NCBI GenBank assembly: GCA_963169105.1
Contig: OY720639.1
Coordinates: forward strand, 92,640,559-92,704,558
Origin: Ceriagrion tenellum
Lineage: Eukaryota > Arthropoda > Insecta > Odonata > Coenagrionidae
Direction: 5' to 3'
Length of the DNA: 64,000 nucleotides
The translations under genes were made by a program, and so were the position numbers. The notes below the pieces were generated by a model. The model made no database searches. It saw nothing but the letters and a program-made list of their open reading frames with translations, and was not told where the DNA came from. Shown here piece by piece: positions 21,944 through 34,712 of this stretch. The number at the start of each line of letters is the position of its first letter. Positions within the stretch are counted from its first letter, which is position 1.

Positions 21944-24499
21944 TACGTCTAAATTCCACAAAGTCAATTCTTCAACTATCTTGTATAATAGTTGCTCTCA
22001 TGTTTTTTCACAATGCTAATACGATCCCAAAAATCAACGAAAACATTGGGTTTATATCTTCTCCATTAAATTGTGGGATGGAAACGAGAAAACCTAGCTC
22101 ACACAGCCCAAACCTAGGAGGTGTAACTGATTAAAATACCTTAAGTCCTCTACATTGCGCCAACCTCAATACACTATAATTAGCAATATTTGAGGGACTC
22201 TGACACACCTAACCGAGAACTGAGTTCGATGTCTGGTATAGTCAAATTACTTTTTCATTCCAAATTTCATGCCATAAGTGTATTTCTTTGTACCCTTGTA
22301 CGCAGCAGCGTGGCATATCTGCAATGAATTTACGCAGTTATAGGAAAAATTAGTAAGTAATGTAAACTTGCAAATCACGTTTGCCCCTGTCTTGCCCTTT
22401 TTTTCATTTCTTTCCAATATACATAGCTGTTGTCATTATGACTCACACCATACGCCGTTGCAAAGGCTGGTAGGGCAGTGCGTAGATATACTATTATTCG
22501 TTTCTTATGAAATACCTCTTCTCTCCTCGATTTGACGTACATAGAGAATTTTTTCTTATGCTTCCATACTATCTTTTTAAATCCTTGAGATTAAGTACTG
22601 CAGCTAAATCGGAACATCCAGACAAGAATTATAGTTTTTTCGTATAATTTTTTCACCGTTGATAATTCATATTCTAATTTTCCCTAACAGTTAGTAGTAA
22701 CCTAGATCCCAAAGTATTGGGATTTTGATTGCGTCAAACACAAATTTGCCGCTAATTTGGAATTAAGACAACTTTTAATTTCTTGTAACAGATTTTCAAT
22801 TTACCTTTTCCCTTATCATCTCATTCACCCACCTTTACTGCCCACAAATCTCTAGAAGCAATTACCTCTTCTCTTCCATTAATCTTAAACCTCACCATGC
22901 AGCATCTCTTGTTTCTATAGTCATTCCCAGACTTTCTCCCTTAGGTTAATATTTCAGAACCATTTAGGATTTCTGTATATATCATGACCTCACAAAGCTA
23001 TTGTTATGTAGTTTCTCTAGATTATTTCTGCTCATTGCCCTTTCTAGCCGAAAGTTCTCTCAACTATTTCAAGTTTCTTCCGAAGTTGCCCCACAAAATC
23101 CAATACCCGTAGTGGCCATTTCTTATTCCTACCCTATCTACCAGAAAGGATAAGTTTTGGCATAGTAATTAAGTACAATATAAACTTTTCCCTCCTCCTT
23201 TCACATAATTCCACATGAATCATTCTTAAATTTGATGCAAAAACGCTCTGAGAAACTGCTCAAGTTAAGGCTGGATTTAAAAAAACACAAGCCATAATAA
23301 GATAAAGTTTTCTCATTTCTGGTACAATTGAGAGAAAAATAGATTTATTTAAAATTTAAGAGATAAATTTATCTCAATTTTTTGTCAAATTCCACCTTAA
23401 AATAAATAAATATAATGAACTGGGATATACGAGATTTATTTAATTTCATGTTGATTATTAACCCTGCCTTGAGCGTAGCGTCCCTCGATATCGACATGCC
23501 ACATCCGTTGTCAGGTTAGACGTAGTTGACATGAGAATATAATGTGACACTTGTTTTTTTCAAAATGCAGCTTTTGACTATGAGATGAAAAACCTTTTAA
23601 AGAAAACACAAATTACGGGGTCTTATTCGACAATAACGTGTCCCCTACGTGTGTCCGTATGGATACAGACGGTACGAAAAAGTCAATATCAGGTATATCA
23701 TTTAAAATTTAATGTAATTTATTCATACTGTCTTATTTGCTTATTAAATAAAATGCCTTTATGCATAAAAAGCATTCTATCATCAGTTAAAAGTGAGTAC
23801 CTTAGGGATACCTCCATTTATAAGACAATAGTGTCTAGAATGGCTTCATCAAAGTTTCCAGAAGAGTCCTGTAATGCCAAACTATTTACTACTCGAACCA
23901 CCGCATTAAGTAACTATAGGATGTTTCATTCAAACTGCATTTATTTTCTCAGAAAAAGTATTTTATAGAGCATATGGTAGCTAAAAAAAAGTGAAGTAAT
24001 GAATTAAGTCTGATTTCTTATAATATAAAGGTGGATTTTCGAATACGATCCCACCATTCTATCTTTGTTCATGCATCTATAATGAAGCTATGGTATTATA
24101 GGGTGTAGGGATCTCTTGCGAGATTCCTAGTCTTGTGATTGGATTCGTTTCGTGGCAAATGTCTTAGTTTAAGTCTCCCGTAAGCTGTGCCCGTTCCATG
24201 AGGTTTGCCATCTAAGAGTGCATCAAACCTTGACATGGCAAGTGGCCATAAACAATTATCTTGTCGGATTTTACTGTGATCATGGAGTACTAGTGGTGAT
24301 AGTGTGTCCGTAGTTTTGTCAAGTATTTCGCGTATTAGTATTATTGCCGAAGTAGGAAGACGAGACAATATTCCAGGGCAGAATAGACTGTACTGTAGTA
24401 CATAACGGCTAATCATTATTAGTAACACCATTCCCTACTAAAAGTGTTCCAAATGATTTATTTTCAACATGATTTAGTCCTATTTAAACTACCGGACCT
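21944..24499. other. mostly anonymous sequence; possible SINE remnant
   Basis: At about 22190-22280, GAGTTCGATGTCTGG followed by TATAGTCAAATT resembles the B box and body of the SINE at 21113, but it is too diverged to call. The frames at 23585-23968 (127 codons) and 24096-24431 (111 codons, minus) are the longest here. Neither shows a domain I recognise. Confidence 0.35.
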
Positions 24500-24890
24500 A
24501 GCTGGGGCACAATAAATTGGTGAAGAACATAATTGAAGGTATAAAAGATGAAAAAGTCCCATGAGTAAGGCTTTCAAAACAGTATGTGGAATGGACCCAC
24601 AAAATATGAAATGGTGAAGTTTACAGAGAAGTTGAGGAGAAAATGACTAATATGAAATACCATGCAGAAAATAAGAACCAGCTGGATTTAAAACACTCAA
24701 AGGGACAATTAGTTGGTAAAGAACATAATTGAAAGTAAAATTGAGGGATATGACTCCAGAGGAAGACGCTGGAATAAGTATTTGGACCAAATAAAGAAGA
24801 GTGTACATAGGATGAATTATCAGGAAGTATAGGAACTACACTAGGCAGCGAAGAGTTGAGGGCTGCAGTCAACCAATCTTAGGATTAAAT
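24500..24890 (+). mobile_element. LINE C-terminal fragment
   Basis: The plus strand reads VKNIIESKIEGYDSRGRRWN, then KYLDQIKKSVHRMNYQEV and a stop. It continues into SRGLQSTNLRI-like sequence in a shifted frame. This is the GRGRPR-type basic segment and the end of the polyprotein. The same end is recognisable on the minus strand at 60010-60410. Confidence 0.75.
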
Positions 24891-26139
24891 GACCAATGAT
24901 GAGTTAGTACGGATGAATTAGCTGAATTGGTGGAACGAGCGTCTTAGCCCGAGTGCAAAATGTTAGCATGTAGCTGTCTACATGTTTCTGGTTTTGATGT
25001 GCTATGTTCTCGCTACAGTTTTTGGTCCCTGCCTAGCGACTATGAGAGTGGGCGTGATACTACCATGAACTGAGACGAGTGTTGATGCCTGTTGTGGAAT
25101 CACCCCGAATCACAAACATTGGAGAGCGTTTGTGAGGAAGTTTTAGGATTTCGACGCAAAGAGAGCCATTGAGAAGTAAATTACATGAAAGATTACTCTA
25201 AATTGTCTATCGAAGTAAAAGAAAATGCGATTAACATGAGTGCATTATATTCGTTCAGGGTACGACATAGAGGGAAGTGGTTATTATTATTTTTCTTCTT
25301 CAGTAAATTGTTTACGCAATATTACCTGTTCTGGACACCATCTTTACCTCGGACGTCCAACGCTTCCTTGTCCTCTAGTCTTGTACTTGAAGGAAACTCT
25401 GGGGAGACAACCCAGCTGCATTTTTCCTACTTGCTCGAGCTATTTATTTTTGTCTTCAATTTTTATTATTTTATTTAACTTCTTATTTAAAAATATTTCA
25501 ATCTTGTCACATGATTTAATTGGGCAATCTAACTTGTAAAGCGCAACTTTTTTGTCCTTATGAATTTTATTTCAGCCGATGTAATATTCATCTGCTTTTT
25601 CTTATTCTCATTTTGTGGAAATCATCATGCATGTAGAGAAATAAAGGAAGTTAAATTTTCATTTTGAAATTTCTGCCTTAATTTAAGCACTGTTATGACT
25701 TGCATTTAAGGAACAGAATTTGAAATTTAAGGTAATCTAATATGTGTTTTTATTTGGTATTATTTATTTATTTGGTATTATACCTTGGCATTCATTAGTC
25801 ACTGATATAATAATATGAAACGCTTTATTTCGCGTTTGGGAAATATCCTGAACATATGTAATTAAATTACTTCGTATTAAATGTCAAGTGCCATAAGGCT
25901 ACGCGTTAAAATAGCATTAAATTTACAGGAAACCATATCAATAAGATATCTTTTTTCACATAAGTCTGTAAATATTATTTCTATGATCGCGTACGCCAAT
26001 TTTTACTCAAATCCGAACATAAACAAAAATAATTTTAACCTGCGTAAGGGATTTTATTCTTTTTCATCAACCTGCGAATACAAAAACTACAAATGAGAGT
26101 ATGCGCAATTGCACTCTGCATTCACTCATACTTGAAACC
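24891..26139. other. anonymous sequence
   Basis: Frames at 25185-25539 (97 and 99 codons) overlap each other and match nothing known. A short direct repeat of TTTATTTGGTATTAT lies at 25750-25783. Confidence 0.4.
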
Positions 26140-26490
26140 TGTATCTGACCCAGCCTAAGATTCTCTCTCACCACAATTCCCCGTGAGATTTCTCCGCCTC
26201 TCTTCCCCCCTCCGATTCCATCTCCTTGTCTCCCCTCTCCACCACCCACTCTCACCCCCTTCTTACCCCCCCGCCCCCTCCCCTCGCGCCCTCCCCTCAC
26301 CCGCCACCGACGCTGTCTGACACAGACGATGCAGCGATAAATAATTCAGCGAAAGAAAGTCTTCCTTCCCTTCCCTTTTGCTTCCACACATACAGTCAGT
26401 CTCCCGTTTTCACCTCCCAATTCCTCCCAGTTTCCTTTTACACCCGCCTCTCCCTCCCACTCGCCACCTCGTCAGGCACTTGACGCCGTG
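26140..26490. other. GC-rich, pyrimidine-skewed island
   Basis: Dense CCCC, CTCC and TCCC runs on the plus strand, and nothing coding that I trust. Similar in character to the islands at 2990, 19340, 30300 and 58990. Confidence 0.5.
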
Positions 26491-28699
26491 AATTGCAAAA
26501 ACCAATTTTCGATGGAATGATAAATGATGTCTGAATCAACAAGATGCAAACGAAACTGTATTTTCACCAAATCTCGCTCCTTTAAATACTTCTAAAAGAT
26601 CTATCTACTACCCCAGTGTAATTAGATGTAAGTATTACATATCCCAGGTATTTTATCACTTTTGTGAGTATATTGAATTTAATGAATCACTAATGTTACA
26701 TTCTCTAAGCAAAGCTACAAAATTTGGATTTATATGGTAGTGTGAATATGATATAACTCAATCATAACATAACCAAGCTTAGGCGAATAATATTTTTGGT
26801 ATTTTCAAAGTAAGTAAATGCCGAAATGTAATTTAAACTTAGGTGGCCAATATTCCTGAAGCATGCTACTACGGGGCAGTAACAACACAGAGCAGAATAA
26901 TCTCAGTCAGCTTTTAATTCCAATGCCAATAAGGTTCTATCTTCCACTAACTTACCTTGTTCTAAGGACTCTATTAAGACTTTCGGGAGAAATAGAACAC
27001 AAATTAATGAAATAACTCAAGCTTCTACTCACCAGTAAGTCGAGATATTCCAACAGCGTTTTCCTTGGGCTAAATCAACATTTCCTTGTTTCTTCCATGA
27101 ATTCCTGCAAAAATAACAAAAAGATGAGATTGTGTACATGTGCTTTTCATGTGCTTTTCATGTGCTTTCACACAGTTTTACATATCACTTTCTAATTCAG
27201 AGAAATAGCATCAGGTGAGTGAAAGTTTAAAGTATTGCACACAAGAGGTTTTTAAATTGAAAATGAATGCAAAAATTATTGGAGCTGGTGTAAAATTTTG
27301 GAAGGAGATAAAGAAACATTTGTTTTTCTCGGTTTTTATCCAAAATACTGAGATAATCCTAAATATTCCGATTGGTCATCCCTGTTCATGAAAAAAGCAC
27401 TTCTATCTAAAATCTGGTATTTCGGATAATTGACATCGCGCCCGTGTTATTCAAGTGGCAGTGATCAAAAAGATAAGGAGAATTGGAAAACAGAAAGAAG
27501 AGCAAAAGCTAAAGGATGTCTCACCAATTATTGGCATTATTTTTGAGAAATTTAGGCCGAAAGCGCTAGTATACACTCAAAATATTCGAACTAGTTTCGT
27601 AAACGCCAATATTTCATTCTTTCTTCGTGATCTAATGCCACCTTAAGAACGATCGGAAAGCAAAGGAAGTTTCCACATTGGATAATTTACCCAGTAAAAT
27701 TTTTAAATAAATATTTTGAAATTTTGAAGGTGCATATGAACTCCATTCCTTTTTGATGAACACAGGATCTGGGTCACCATCAATTAGTCAAATTTTTCAC
27801 TCTTCTCTCTGCTAACCGCTTTATTCTAAAATGATTATATAGGTACTCCGACCAGTTACAAAATTTTATTGATGTATACCATTATTGGCGCAGTGGTTCT
27901 TCCCATTTGTTTCTTCCCTCAATATTATTTTCATTTATCTGTTGTTTCAAAATGTCTCCCATACTAGTTGTTCCTATTTCTCCGCACACTTTTCGTAATC
28001 TTTCTTTTATCTCTAGCTCTTCGCAAGACTTCTTAGCTAATGATTACTTCCGTCCATTTAAATGGGTCAGTGCACTAGAAGGAGTCATTTAGTGCAAATT
28101 TTTAATATGTTTTGACGTAAGTAGATGGTAAGTTTTTTGATCACATTGCCTAAATAAATTTATTTTTAAATCGTAGACAACCATACAAGTTGTAATATAA
28201 ATGATGCAAGAATGACAAGTTAAAATGTTCGTCTCAATTAAAACACTGTTTTTCCTTTGGTCTACGATGCACAATTCGAAACTAAAGCAAACATCGTATG
28301 TAAAAAAGTTTTTTATTCAGTATGATATCATGATTTATATTAGAAAGCATCATGATAACATGAAACTTATGTTTTCGCGTTGAAGAGATGATAGAGAGGT
28401 AGAGAGTATGATTTCATGTTGAGGAGAACATATGTCATCAAATTATTTCGATATATATGATAATTACCATAATGCTACGTGTTAAAAGAGTATTGAATTT
28501 CTGAAAATGTCAATAGCATGTAGCATGGCATGTAGCAGGTAGCATGAATTTTTTTAGCCTTCATCTATACATATTACTAACAAGCACTGATATGCAGTGT
28601 TTTACGCAAATGTATACACAAACGAAAATCGCTGCAACCACCTCATTCTCCGTTACAATTTATCTTCCTTACGTCCAATCTCCTTTGCACTTTAGCTGC
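26491..28699. other. anonymous sequence with an 11-bp tandem repeat
   Basis: CATGTGCTTTT is repeated three times at 27137-27169. Otherwise nothing is supported. Confidence 0.45.
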
Positions 28700-28960
28700 T
28701 ACTGTCAAAGTTCACAGTGAATAGAAGTTTTAATAAAGTGATTCCTCACTTCCAAGGCTGTGTTCCAAGCTGACAGCAGACTCCTCTTGTGGGAGAGAGC
28801 GCTCCAAACTTGAGCTGTTCTGTTCTCTGCCTTGTTTATTCCAACGCAGGTTATTCTGCATTTCTGATAGCAAAATTCTTCCACGTGCACTAATTCTTTC
28901 TCCTCTAGTTGGTTCTGGTGGTTTCGCTTTCTTTAATTCCTCCATAAATCAAAGTATGGG
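28700..28960 (-). mobile_element. possible LINE fragment
   Basis: Minus-strand frames carry a segment (INKAENRTAQVWSALSHKRS, then LEVRNHFIKTS) with the pattern seen before the WSVALYG block of non-LTR elements: a basic helix, then LExRxxFIKT. The diagnostic WSVALYG itself is absent, so the call is weak. Confidence 0.3.
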
Positions 28961-29330
28961 CTCTTTTTTTTAAGATGTATTTTTTCAGTCTGTTGCCCAC
29001 AAAATTCGTTCTCCAACCGTCCGCCAATCCAGGAAGATGTTCTTTTGTCTTAGTTAGAATTTCTATGACATCGATAAATTGCAGCAAGTTGTTTATTTCG
29101 CCAGGAACTTGTATTTTTTATTTAAATTGTTCCTTTTTTTCCATTTATGGCTTTTAAAATGGAAATTATTTATGGATTTTTAATTTAATTAAAAAATATT
29201 TGTCCTTTGATATCGCGCATTTTCATTGCAATGTATACCTAACTTCTTCTCTGCACTTCTGCCACATTTAATCACAGCCAGCTTTTACTTGTGCAGTTAG
29301 GGTATTCATATTATGATGTAAAAGTACAAA
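28961..29330. other. anonymous sequence
   Basis: Two overlapping 60-codon frames on opposite strands. No feature supported. Confidence 0.35.
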
Positions 29331-29465
29331 TACGCATTTTCCACTGCGTCATCAGTGGCACTGTTTTTCAAGGTGGGTAATGGAGGGGAAAGCGAAGGTC
29401 TCTCTTAGGCAGTGGCAGAAGCCAGAACTAAAGAGGCATTCTCGGCTGAGGTAGGCAGCTCCCTT
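29331..29465 (+). repeat. unclassified dispersed repeat, copy 2
   Basis: Inverted partner of 5590-5725, roughly 70-75% identical by eye. It begins in CGCATTTTCCACTGCG, contains CAGTGGCACTGTTT, and ends in TCGGCTGAGGTA. No A/B boxes and no frame. Confidence 0.7.
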
Positions 29466-29717
29466 AAGCTTATTCATATCGCTTAAAAATATTTAAATAT
29501 AGTATTTGGGCGTAGGATGTGAGCAGACTTCAGATATAGCAAATGAGACAATGTTTATAGTAATTTTTTGATAGATGTGCTAGTTTTGAGATGTAGGGTG
29601 GAAGAATTTTGACATTTCCCATTCATAGTTGCAGGTGACCGAGGTCAAGCAACACCTCAACAAAACAAAAGCAAGCATAGAGAATTAGAAGTCGAGCAAG
29701 AGTGAGATGGCCAGAGC

Positions 29718-29800
29718 GTGGGTGGCGGAGTGGTTAGTGTGATTACGCTGGAGCATGTGCAACGAGGGTTTGATCCCCGCCCGATTGGTTTTGACTCTCG
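29718..29800 (+). mobile_element. tRNA-like SINE head or decayed tRNA
   Basis: GGGTGGCGGAGTGGTTAGTG looks like a D-arm/A box and GAGGGTTTGATCCCCG like a T-arm/B box, with T-stem pairing GGGG-type. The acceptor stem does not close, so I do not call a functional tRNA. Confidence 0.5.
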
Positions 29801-30299
29801 AGGTTTAGGACATGGATTTAACCTTTTTTATTTAGTATTTCAAAGGTAAAGATTATGCATAGTGAAAGGAATAAGATGTCTTAAAGTGTTCGATTTTTAG
29901 GCGTTAAAACGAGGAAGTTCGACTTTATACAAACTATTTATTTAAAGAAAGGCAATTACCGGTTTGAATAATTTGTTTTAACTTTCGTTATGCTTTAAAA
30001 AGTGCAAATGCATTGTCTTTTGTTTTGAATGAGAAATTCGCGTTTCTCTTCGAGTTCTGACATCAATTCATTTTAAATATATTTGTGAGTATCTGCAAGT
30101 GTTAAGGTCAGTAATTGCGAGAGTAAAATACCAACGCGGACTTATTTACCACCAATGGTGGCAACTTAAGCTAGTATTTAAATATATTGAAAGTAGTCGC
30201 GCATTAAATAGTAGAGTCAGAAGGGTGGAATATTTCTAATAGTGAATTCATTCTATAAGTATAATTAATTTTAAAATAAGTATCTGAGATTTTTACAAA
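29801..30299. other. anonymous AT-rich sequence
   Basis: No supported feature. Confidence 0.35.
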
Positions 30300-30775
30300 T
30301 ATTATTTTATGATTTCAGCACCAGTGATGATGATTTCAAGTTGCTCCATAGTGGAGAAGGAAGGCGATCACATTGAGGCGAGCAGACTTTCCATCCATCT
30401 AAGTATGACGGCGGGGTCGAAAAATATGGCACTTGGACGCATTTCCACGAGACGGGAGGCGTCTTTCAAGAGGAGACGAGACAGACGAACACACCCATCC
30501 AGCTGGATAGAGAGGGAGAGAAAGAGAGTATGGGGAGGTGGGTGGAGGGATGAATACGCGTCAATTTCCTTCGATCCATACCCACCCTCTCCCCGTCTCG
30601 TCCTACCCCGTCGCACTTTCACTGCTCTTTCCTCCCCCGCGTCCGTTTCGCGGTGTCCCCGTCTCGTCCGAAGCCTCTCAAATGGAATGATTTTCCCCCT
30701 ATTCCAACCCCCTTCTTTTGCAAGTCGTTTGTCGTGGCCGCCTCACAACTCTAGAATTCTATACCAATTGATTTG
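30300..30775. other. GC-rich island with a 155-codon frame
   Basis: The longest non-LINE frame near here (plus strand, 30309-30776) is Arg/Ser/Pro rich, with no domain and an overlapping 84-codon frame on the other strand. I treat it as a compositional ORF. The strand switches from purine-rich to pyrimidine-rich at about 30560. Confidence 0.4.
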
Positions 30776-30946
30776 AGAAAATCCCGTTCGTTGGCAATTT
30801 TTCAATCTAAATTGCCCAGAAGTTTATTTAATTAATATGTTACAGAATAGTTTAGCCTGTTCAGTTTTAAATTCTGATTGCCAATTTTTTTAGACAAAAA
30901 TTGTATTTTTTTCTCAAAATGCATGTGACGTATTGCATATTGGTGA

Positions 30947-31620
30947 AATCTACATCTACATCTACATCATGCCCCGCGAGCCGCCGCATGGGCGTGTAGA
31001 GAGTGTTAGGTCACCAGCCGTGTAAAGGTGTAAGTTTTCTTTTGGGGATGAAATGGCGACATGAATTATAGGAGTGCAATTAGTGAGCTTAATTTTTATA
31101 GTGATTGCTTATTAATTGCGGAAAGAACGAGTTCTTGTACCTATCTGTTCGGCAGTGTATCTCCCTATTTTATTGCGTCTGTCAGACCTAGAGGTATAGT
31201 GAGGAGTCATGATAATATTCTCTATGTCGCTCTGAAAAATATCAGTTCTGAATTTCTAAAGCAACCTAAGTCTATCGTGTAGCCTCAGAGTCTCTAGGGG
31301 CTCCCACCTTAATCCCTCTAAAAGTTGTGAGACACATTAAGTACACTCGTAGCAGTTTTTAACGAAGCGCCTTTCTTTCCTTTGTATTTGATTAATTATA
31401 TTGGTTAAATCTATTTGACCAGGGTCCCAAATGCTCGCGGCGTATTCATGGTGTTGCCTAACCAGAGTTAAGTAAAATATCTCCTCGACTCTTTCATCTG
31501 AGGACCTTCCTGTTATACGTTTAACAAAACCTAGTTTTTTTAATGCTGCGTCACATATATTTTGTATGTGTAATCCCCTGTCACACCCTGATAAGTATCT
31601 GCAGGATTTCACTCATTTTT
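30947..31620 (-). mobile_element. CR1/Jockey-like LINE copy, 5'-truncated
   Basis: The plus strand starts with (CTACAT)n and CCCCGCGAGCCGCCGCATGG, the complement of the 3' tail. Read on the minus strand, the C-terminal protein is clear: LHIQNICDAALKKLGFVKRI, TGRSSDERVEEIFYLTLVRQ, then HHEYAASIWDPGQIDLTN and later SRSDRCDK-type sequence in another frame. Fewer breaks than the copy at 3691, so probably younger. Confidence 0.88.
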
Positions 31621-31859
31621 CCCAGCTTCGTATTTTCACTAACTTTGTTAGGGTGTAGTGCTGTGAATTTTATTTATAACTCACCCCATTCCACATTAAC
31701 TTTGAAGGAGATTGCATGGTAACGCATATGTTTTGATATAGAATAATAATAGCCATCGTTTTGCTACTTACGCGTAATAGACTCATAAGAATATGGAGAT
31801 TACATTGATCTTATACGTAGATCACTTAGAGTATTACTGGTTGAAATATGGCAGATATA

Positions 31860-32890
31860 TTAATTTGCTTAATAAAGAGTAGCAATAGCTATAATGATGT
31901 ATCGTAATTTTAATTTGTGAAAATAAAATTTGTGACTGTTACATTTTATACCCAATTAGTCCTAACGAAGTTACAAAAGTAAAAATCTCCATCGCAGGAC
32001 TGTTCTTTATATTGCGCCATCTAATTATACAGTTTATTATAAATATAATTCATTATTTGGAGTTGTTTTGAACCACTTATCCAACTCTATCCGTGTTGAA
32101 CCATTTATGGACTTATTTTTTTCTCCTATTTACACATTTAAGGGTCCTCTACGTTCAATTTAAAGTATATTAGGGACTGTATTAACCTATGTTTGAAGTC
32201 TTACGATAGCGGGGTCAAGAAAACTGTTTCTTGACTGTAGAATAACATTTTTTTAAACTCTAAAATGGAAGAACTGATATGTTGTTTACTTGAGGGGTAT
32301 TGCTATCTTGTATTTCACATGTAACAGCTACAGTAAAAGTCCCAAAAGTGGTAGAAATCTTGAGGAAGTTTTAGTCGTATGATTCCTTAAATAGCTTAAA
32401 TTCCTAAATAGTATGTATTACTAAAGTAATATTTTTACTTGTCCTAATTCAATCATTTTGATTAAGATACTATTGTAAAGTTTTACATCTAAGGCATGCA
32501 ATTATTGTGCAATACTTCATGTTACAAAATTCATCGGAGTGATGTACGCTTATAACTCCCGTTGTAAACGGGCAATATTATACCAAAACAACCCTCTACG
32601 TATGCTGAAATGGCAACAGTTGCCATTATAGTTTCTACAATAGCTCATAGTATGAATTATTAAAGTTATATTTTTACTTGTCCTGATTCAATCATTTTGC
32701 TTAGCTAATTCTAATTTGTGAAAAAAAGTATCGACTGTTCCTATTTAGACTCAATAAGTCTTAACTATGTCATCATTCTGCAAATCATCACCATAGGATT
32801 ATTCTTAACATTGCACTACCTAATTATAGAGTGCATATAAATAGACTGCATTTTTTAAAGTCTGCACTTAAGCTGAACCATTCATACTAT
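31860..32890. repeat. nested direct repeats
   Basis: About 180 bases at 31908-32090 recur at 32705-32890. Both start TAATTTGTGAAAA and share ATAAGTCTTAAC or TTAGTCCTAACG and TTATATTGCGCCATCTAATT or its variant. A 55-base unit with TTTTTACTTGTCCTAATTCA at 32405-32465 recurs at 32641-32700. Both sets are direct repeats, which suggests successive segmental duplications. Confidence 0.7.
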
Positions 32891-34196
32891 CATACTATGA
32901 AAGTAGGTAATGGGGAAATCTTTATACAATAAATCAAAGAGTAACGTTAAAGTAATTAAAATTCTTCGTCAGTATCATCATTCATGTAGTAAATGGATCA
33001 AAAAGAGTTTCATACGAAGAAGATTCACCATAACGCCGTCATCTCAACACATGAAAGCAGAAATAAATCACCAAAGAATGGAACTTTATCTTAGCTAAAA
33101 CTTTACAGGAGAGTATTCGTTGAAGAACATTCTTACAGTTTCAAAAAGATTAACTCAAGAAATATGAAAACTACTTCATGCCAATATTACACACAGTTAA
33201 CAAAGATTGGAGGACATTTTGATGACAAAGACGATATCAAGAGAGTTAGTGTATCTGTCATAAAGTAGACTAAATTAGGTGCTTCGCTAAGGTAGATTCA
33301 AAGGGCAATATCATATAGTTCATTTTATCAAGTGTGAATCCCAAGCCTCGTTAACGTTAAATTATATATCTGAATATTTACAAATAAAGAGGCAATAGAA
33401 ATCAAATTTACGTTTTTAAGAGGTAAATTCTGATTTTATACCCATTCTTCATTCACATTGAACTTCGAATATTGACATTTAAATTTATTATTGGATAAGG
33501 GTGTAAAACTTTCGTTTGTTCGAACTGAAAGAAAATCCAATAAATTTATTAAGGAACCAATCTTGATTGTTTTACCCTCGAGAGGTAAGTAAGTAATAAA
33601 TAAAGTGGGTGAAAACTGATAAATTCATGGAGTAATTGCGCCAGTCACGCAAAAGACTGACGTCAAGAGGATAATTCACATGTGCATTTTCCGTGGATAT
33701 TAGCCAAGAGGGAAAAAAATTAATTCGCTTCACAGCAATATTCCTATCGTCCATGCTATCTTAAGGGTTTTTTCTTGGCAACGGTAAAGAAAATATACCG
33801 GGGAAATAGCCTCACGCTAGAGTGGGAAGTAAGAAGATAAAAATGTTTAACTCTAATCGCTTGACAACAAATACAAGCAGCGGAGAATAATCCGAATGTT
33901 ACGGGGAAATGAGGTCATTTAAAGATTGTGATAGTGTATGTTCTCAAAACGAAATTTCGTCAAATTTAATCCCTAGTGTAAATCGCATGATAGATACACA
34001 TGTAATCAAATTGTATTAACACTAGAAAGCCCAGACTATGCTACTCCCTAGAACGCCCTAGGGATACCCTATCGACTCTACCGAAAACACAGTTATTTTT
34101 CATTTGATGAAAAAGCAATCTGATCTGTCTTGAAGCATTTTACACCAATCTTTGTTTGTTCACTACGATATTATATACCTTTTACGTCAAAGAAGA
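32891..34196. other. anonymous AT-rich sequence
   Basis: Short frames only. No supported feature. Confidence 0.35.
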
Positions 34197-34445
34197 TGGC
34201 TTGGTGGGGTAGCTGGCAAATACACCTGACCGGAAATTGGGTGATCCGGGTTCGGATCCCGGTCAGGTAAAATATGTATTTTCCTCGCCTGTTAACCCGA
34301 CGGCCGCGGATTCGAATCCCTCCTAGGTGATTTAATCACCACTCAGGGAATGGGTGTTTGTGTTCGTCTGTTGTTGTTATTTACCGGATATAAATTGGTC
34401 AAATGCGCATTATTCGCTTAATGAAGATAAAATTAAAAAAAAAAC
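34197..34445 (+). mobile_element. SINE with two tRNA-like B boxes
   Basis: The first tRNA-like part has an A box region (GGGGTAGCTGGC) and a perfect 5-bp T stem: CCGGG, loop TTCGGAT, CCCGG (about 34246-34262). About 60 bases on there is a second B box, GCGGATTCGAATCCCTCC. The body contains CACTCAGGGAATGGGTGTTT and ends in an A-rich tail (about 34432-34444). A dimeric head or one SINE inserted in another would explain it. Confidence 0.7.
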
Positions 34446-34488
34446 AATGTATGGGAAGGAGAAAAATTAGTCTCTACGATCCTTAGAG

Positions 34489-34704
34489 CAGTGGTCGGCA
34501 ACCTATGACCCGCAGGTCACCTAGTGACCCACTGGGAAAATTTTAGTGACCTATTTTGGATTATACCATCTGTATAATGTTTTTATTTCCTGTATTCAAA
34601 GATAATGCGTAATCTAAAATAGAAGTTATGTGACCTACCAGGAAAAACTTTTGTGAAAAAACAGTGAAAAATGACCCACTAGAAAAAAACATAGCCGACC
34701 ACTG
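34489..34704. mobile_element. hAT-type MITE
   Basis: The ends are inverted: CAGTGGTCGGCAACCTATG at the left and, from the right, CAGTGGTCGGCTATG. Flanking octamers CCTTAGAG (34481-34488) and CACTAGAG (34705-34712) match at 6 of 8 positions, consistent with an 8-bp hAT target duplication. Repeated TGACC/GGTCA boxes fill the interior. Noncoding, 216 bp. Confidence 0.75.
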
Positions 34705-34712
34705 CACTAGAG

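Noticed and set aside
24096..24431. 111-codon minus-strand frame as a host exon
   Set aside because: I could not match it to any family and saw no convincing splice or neighbouring exon.
29940..29975. module remnant at ACCGGTTTG
   Set aside because: Only the ACCGGT palindrome is present; no stem and no upstream box.
30309..30776. 155-codon plus-strand frame as a gene
   Set aside because: Low-complexity Arg/Ser/Pro content, an overlapping antisense frame, no domain, and location in a GC-rich island where stops are rare by composition.
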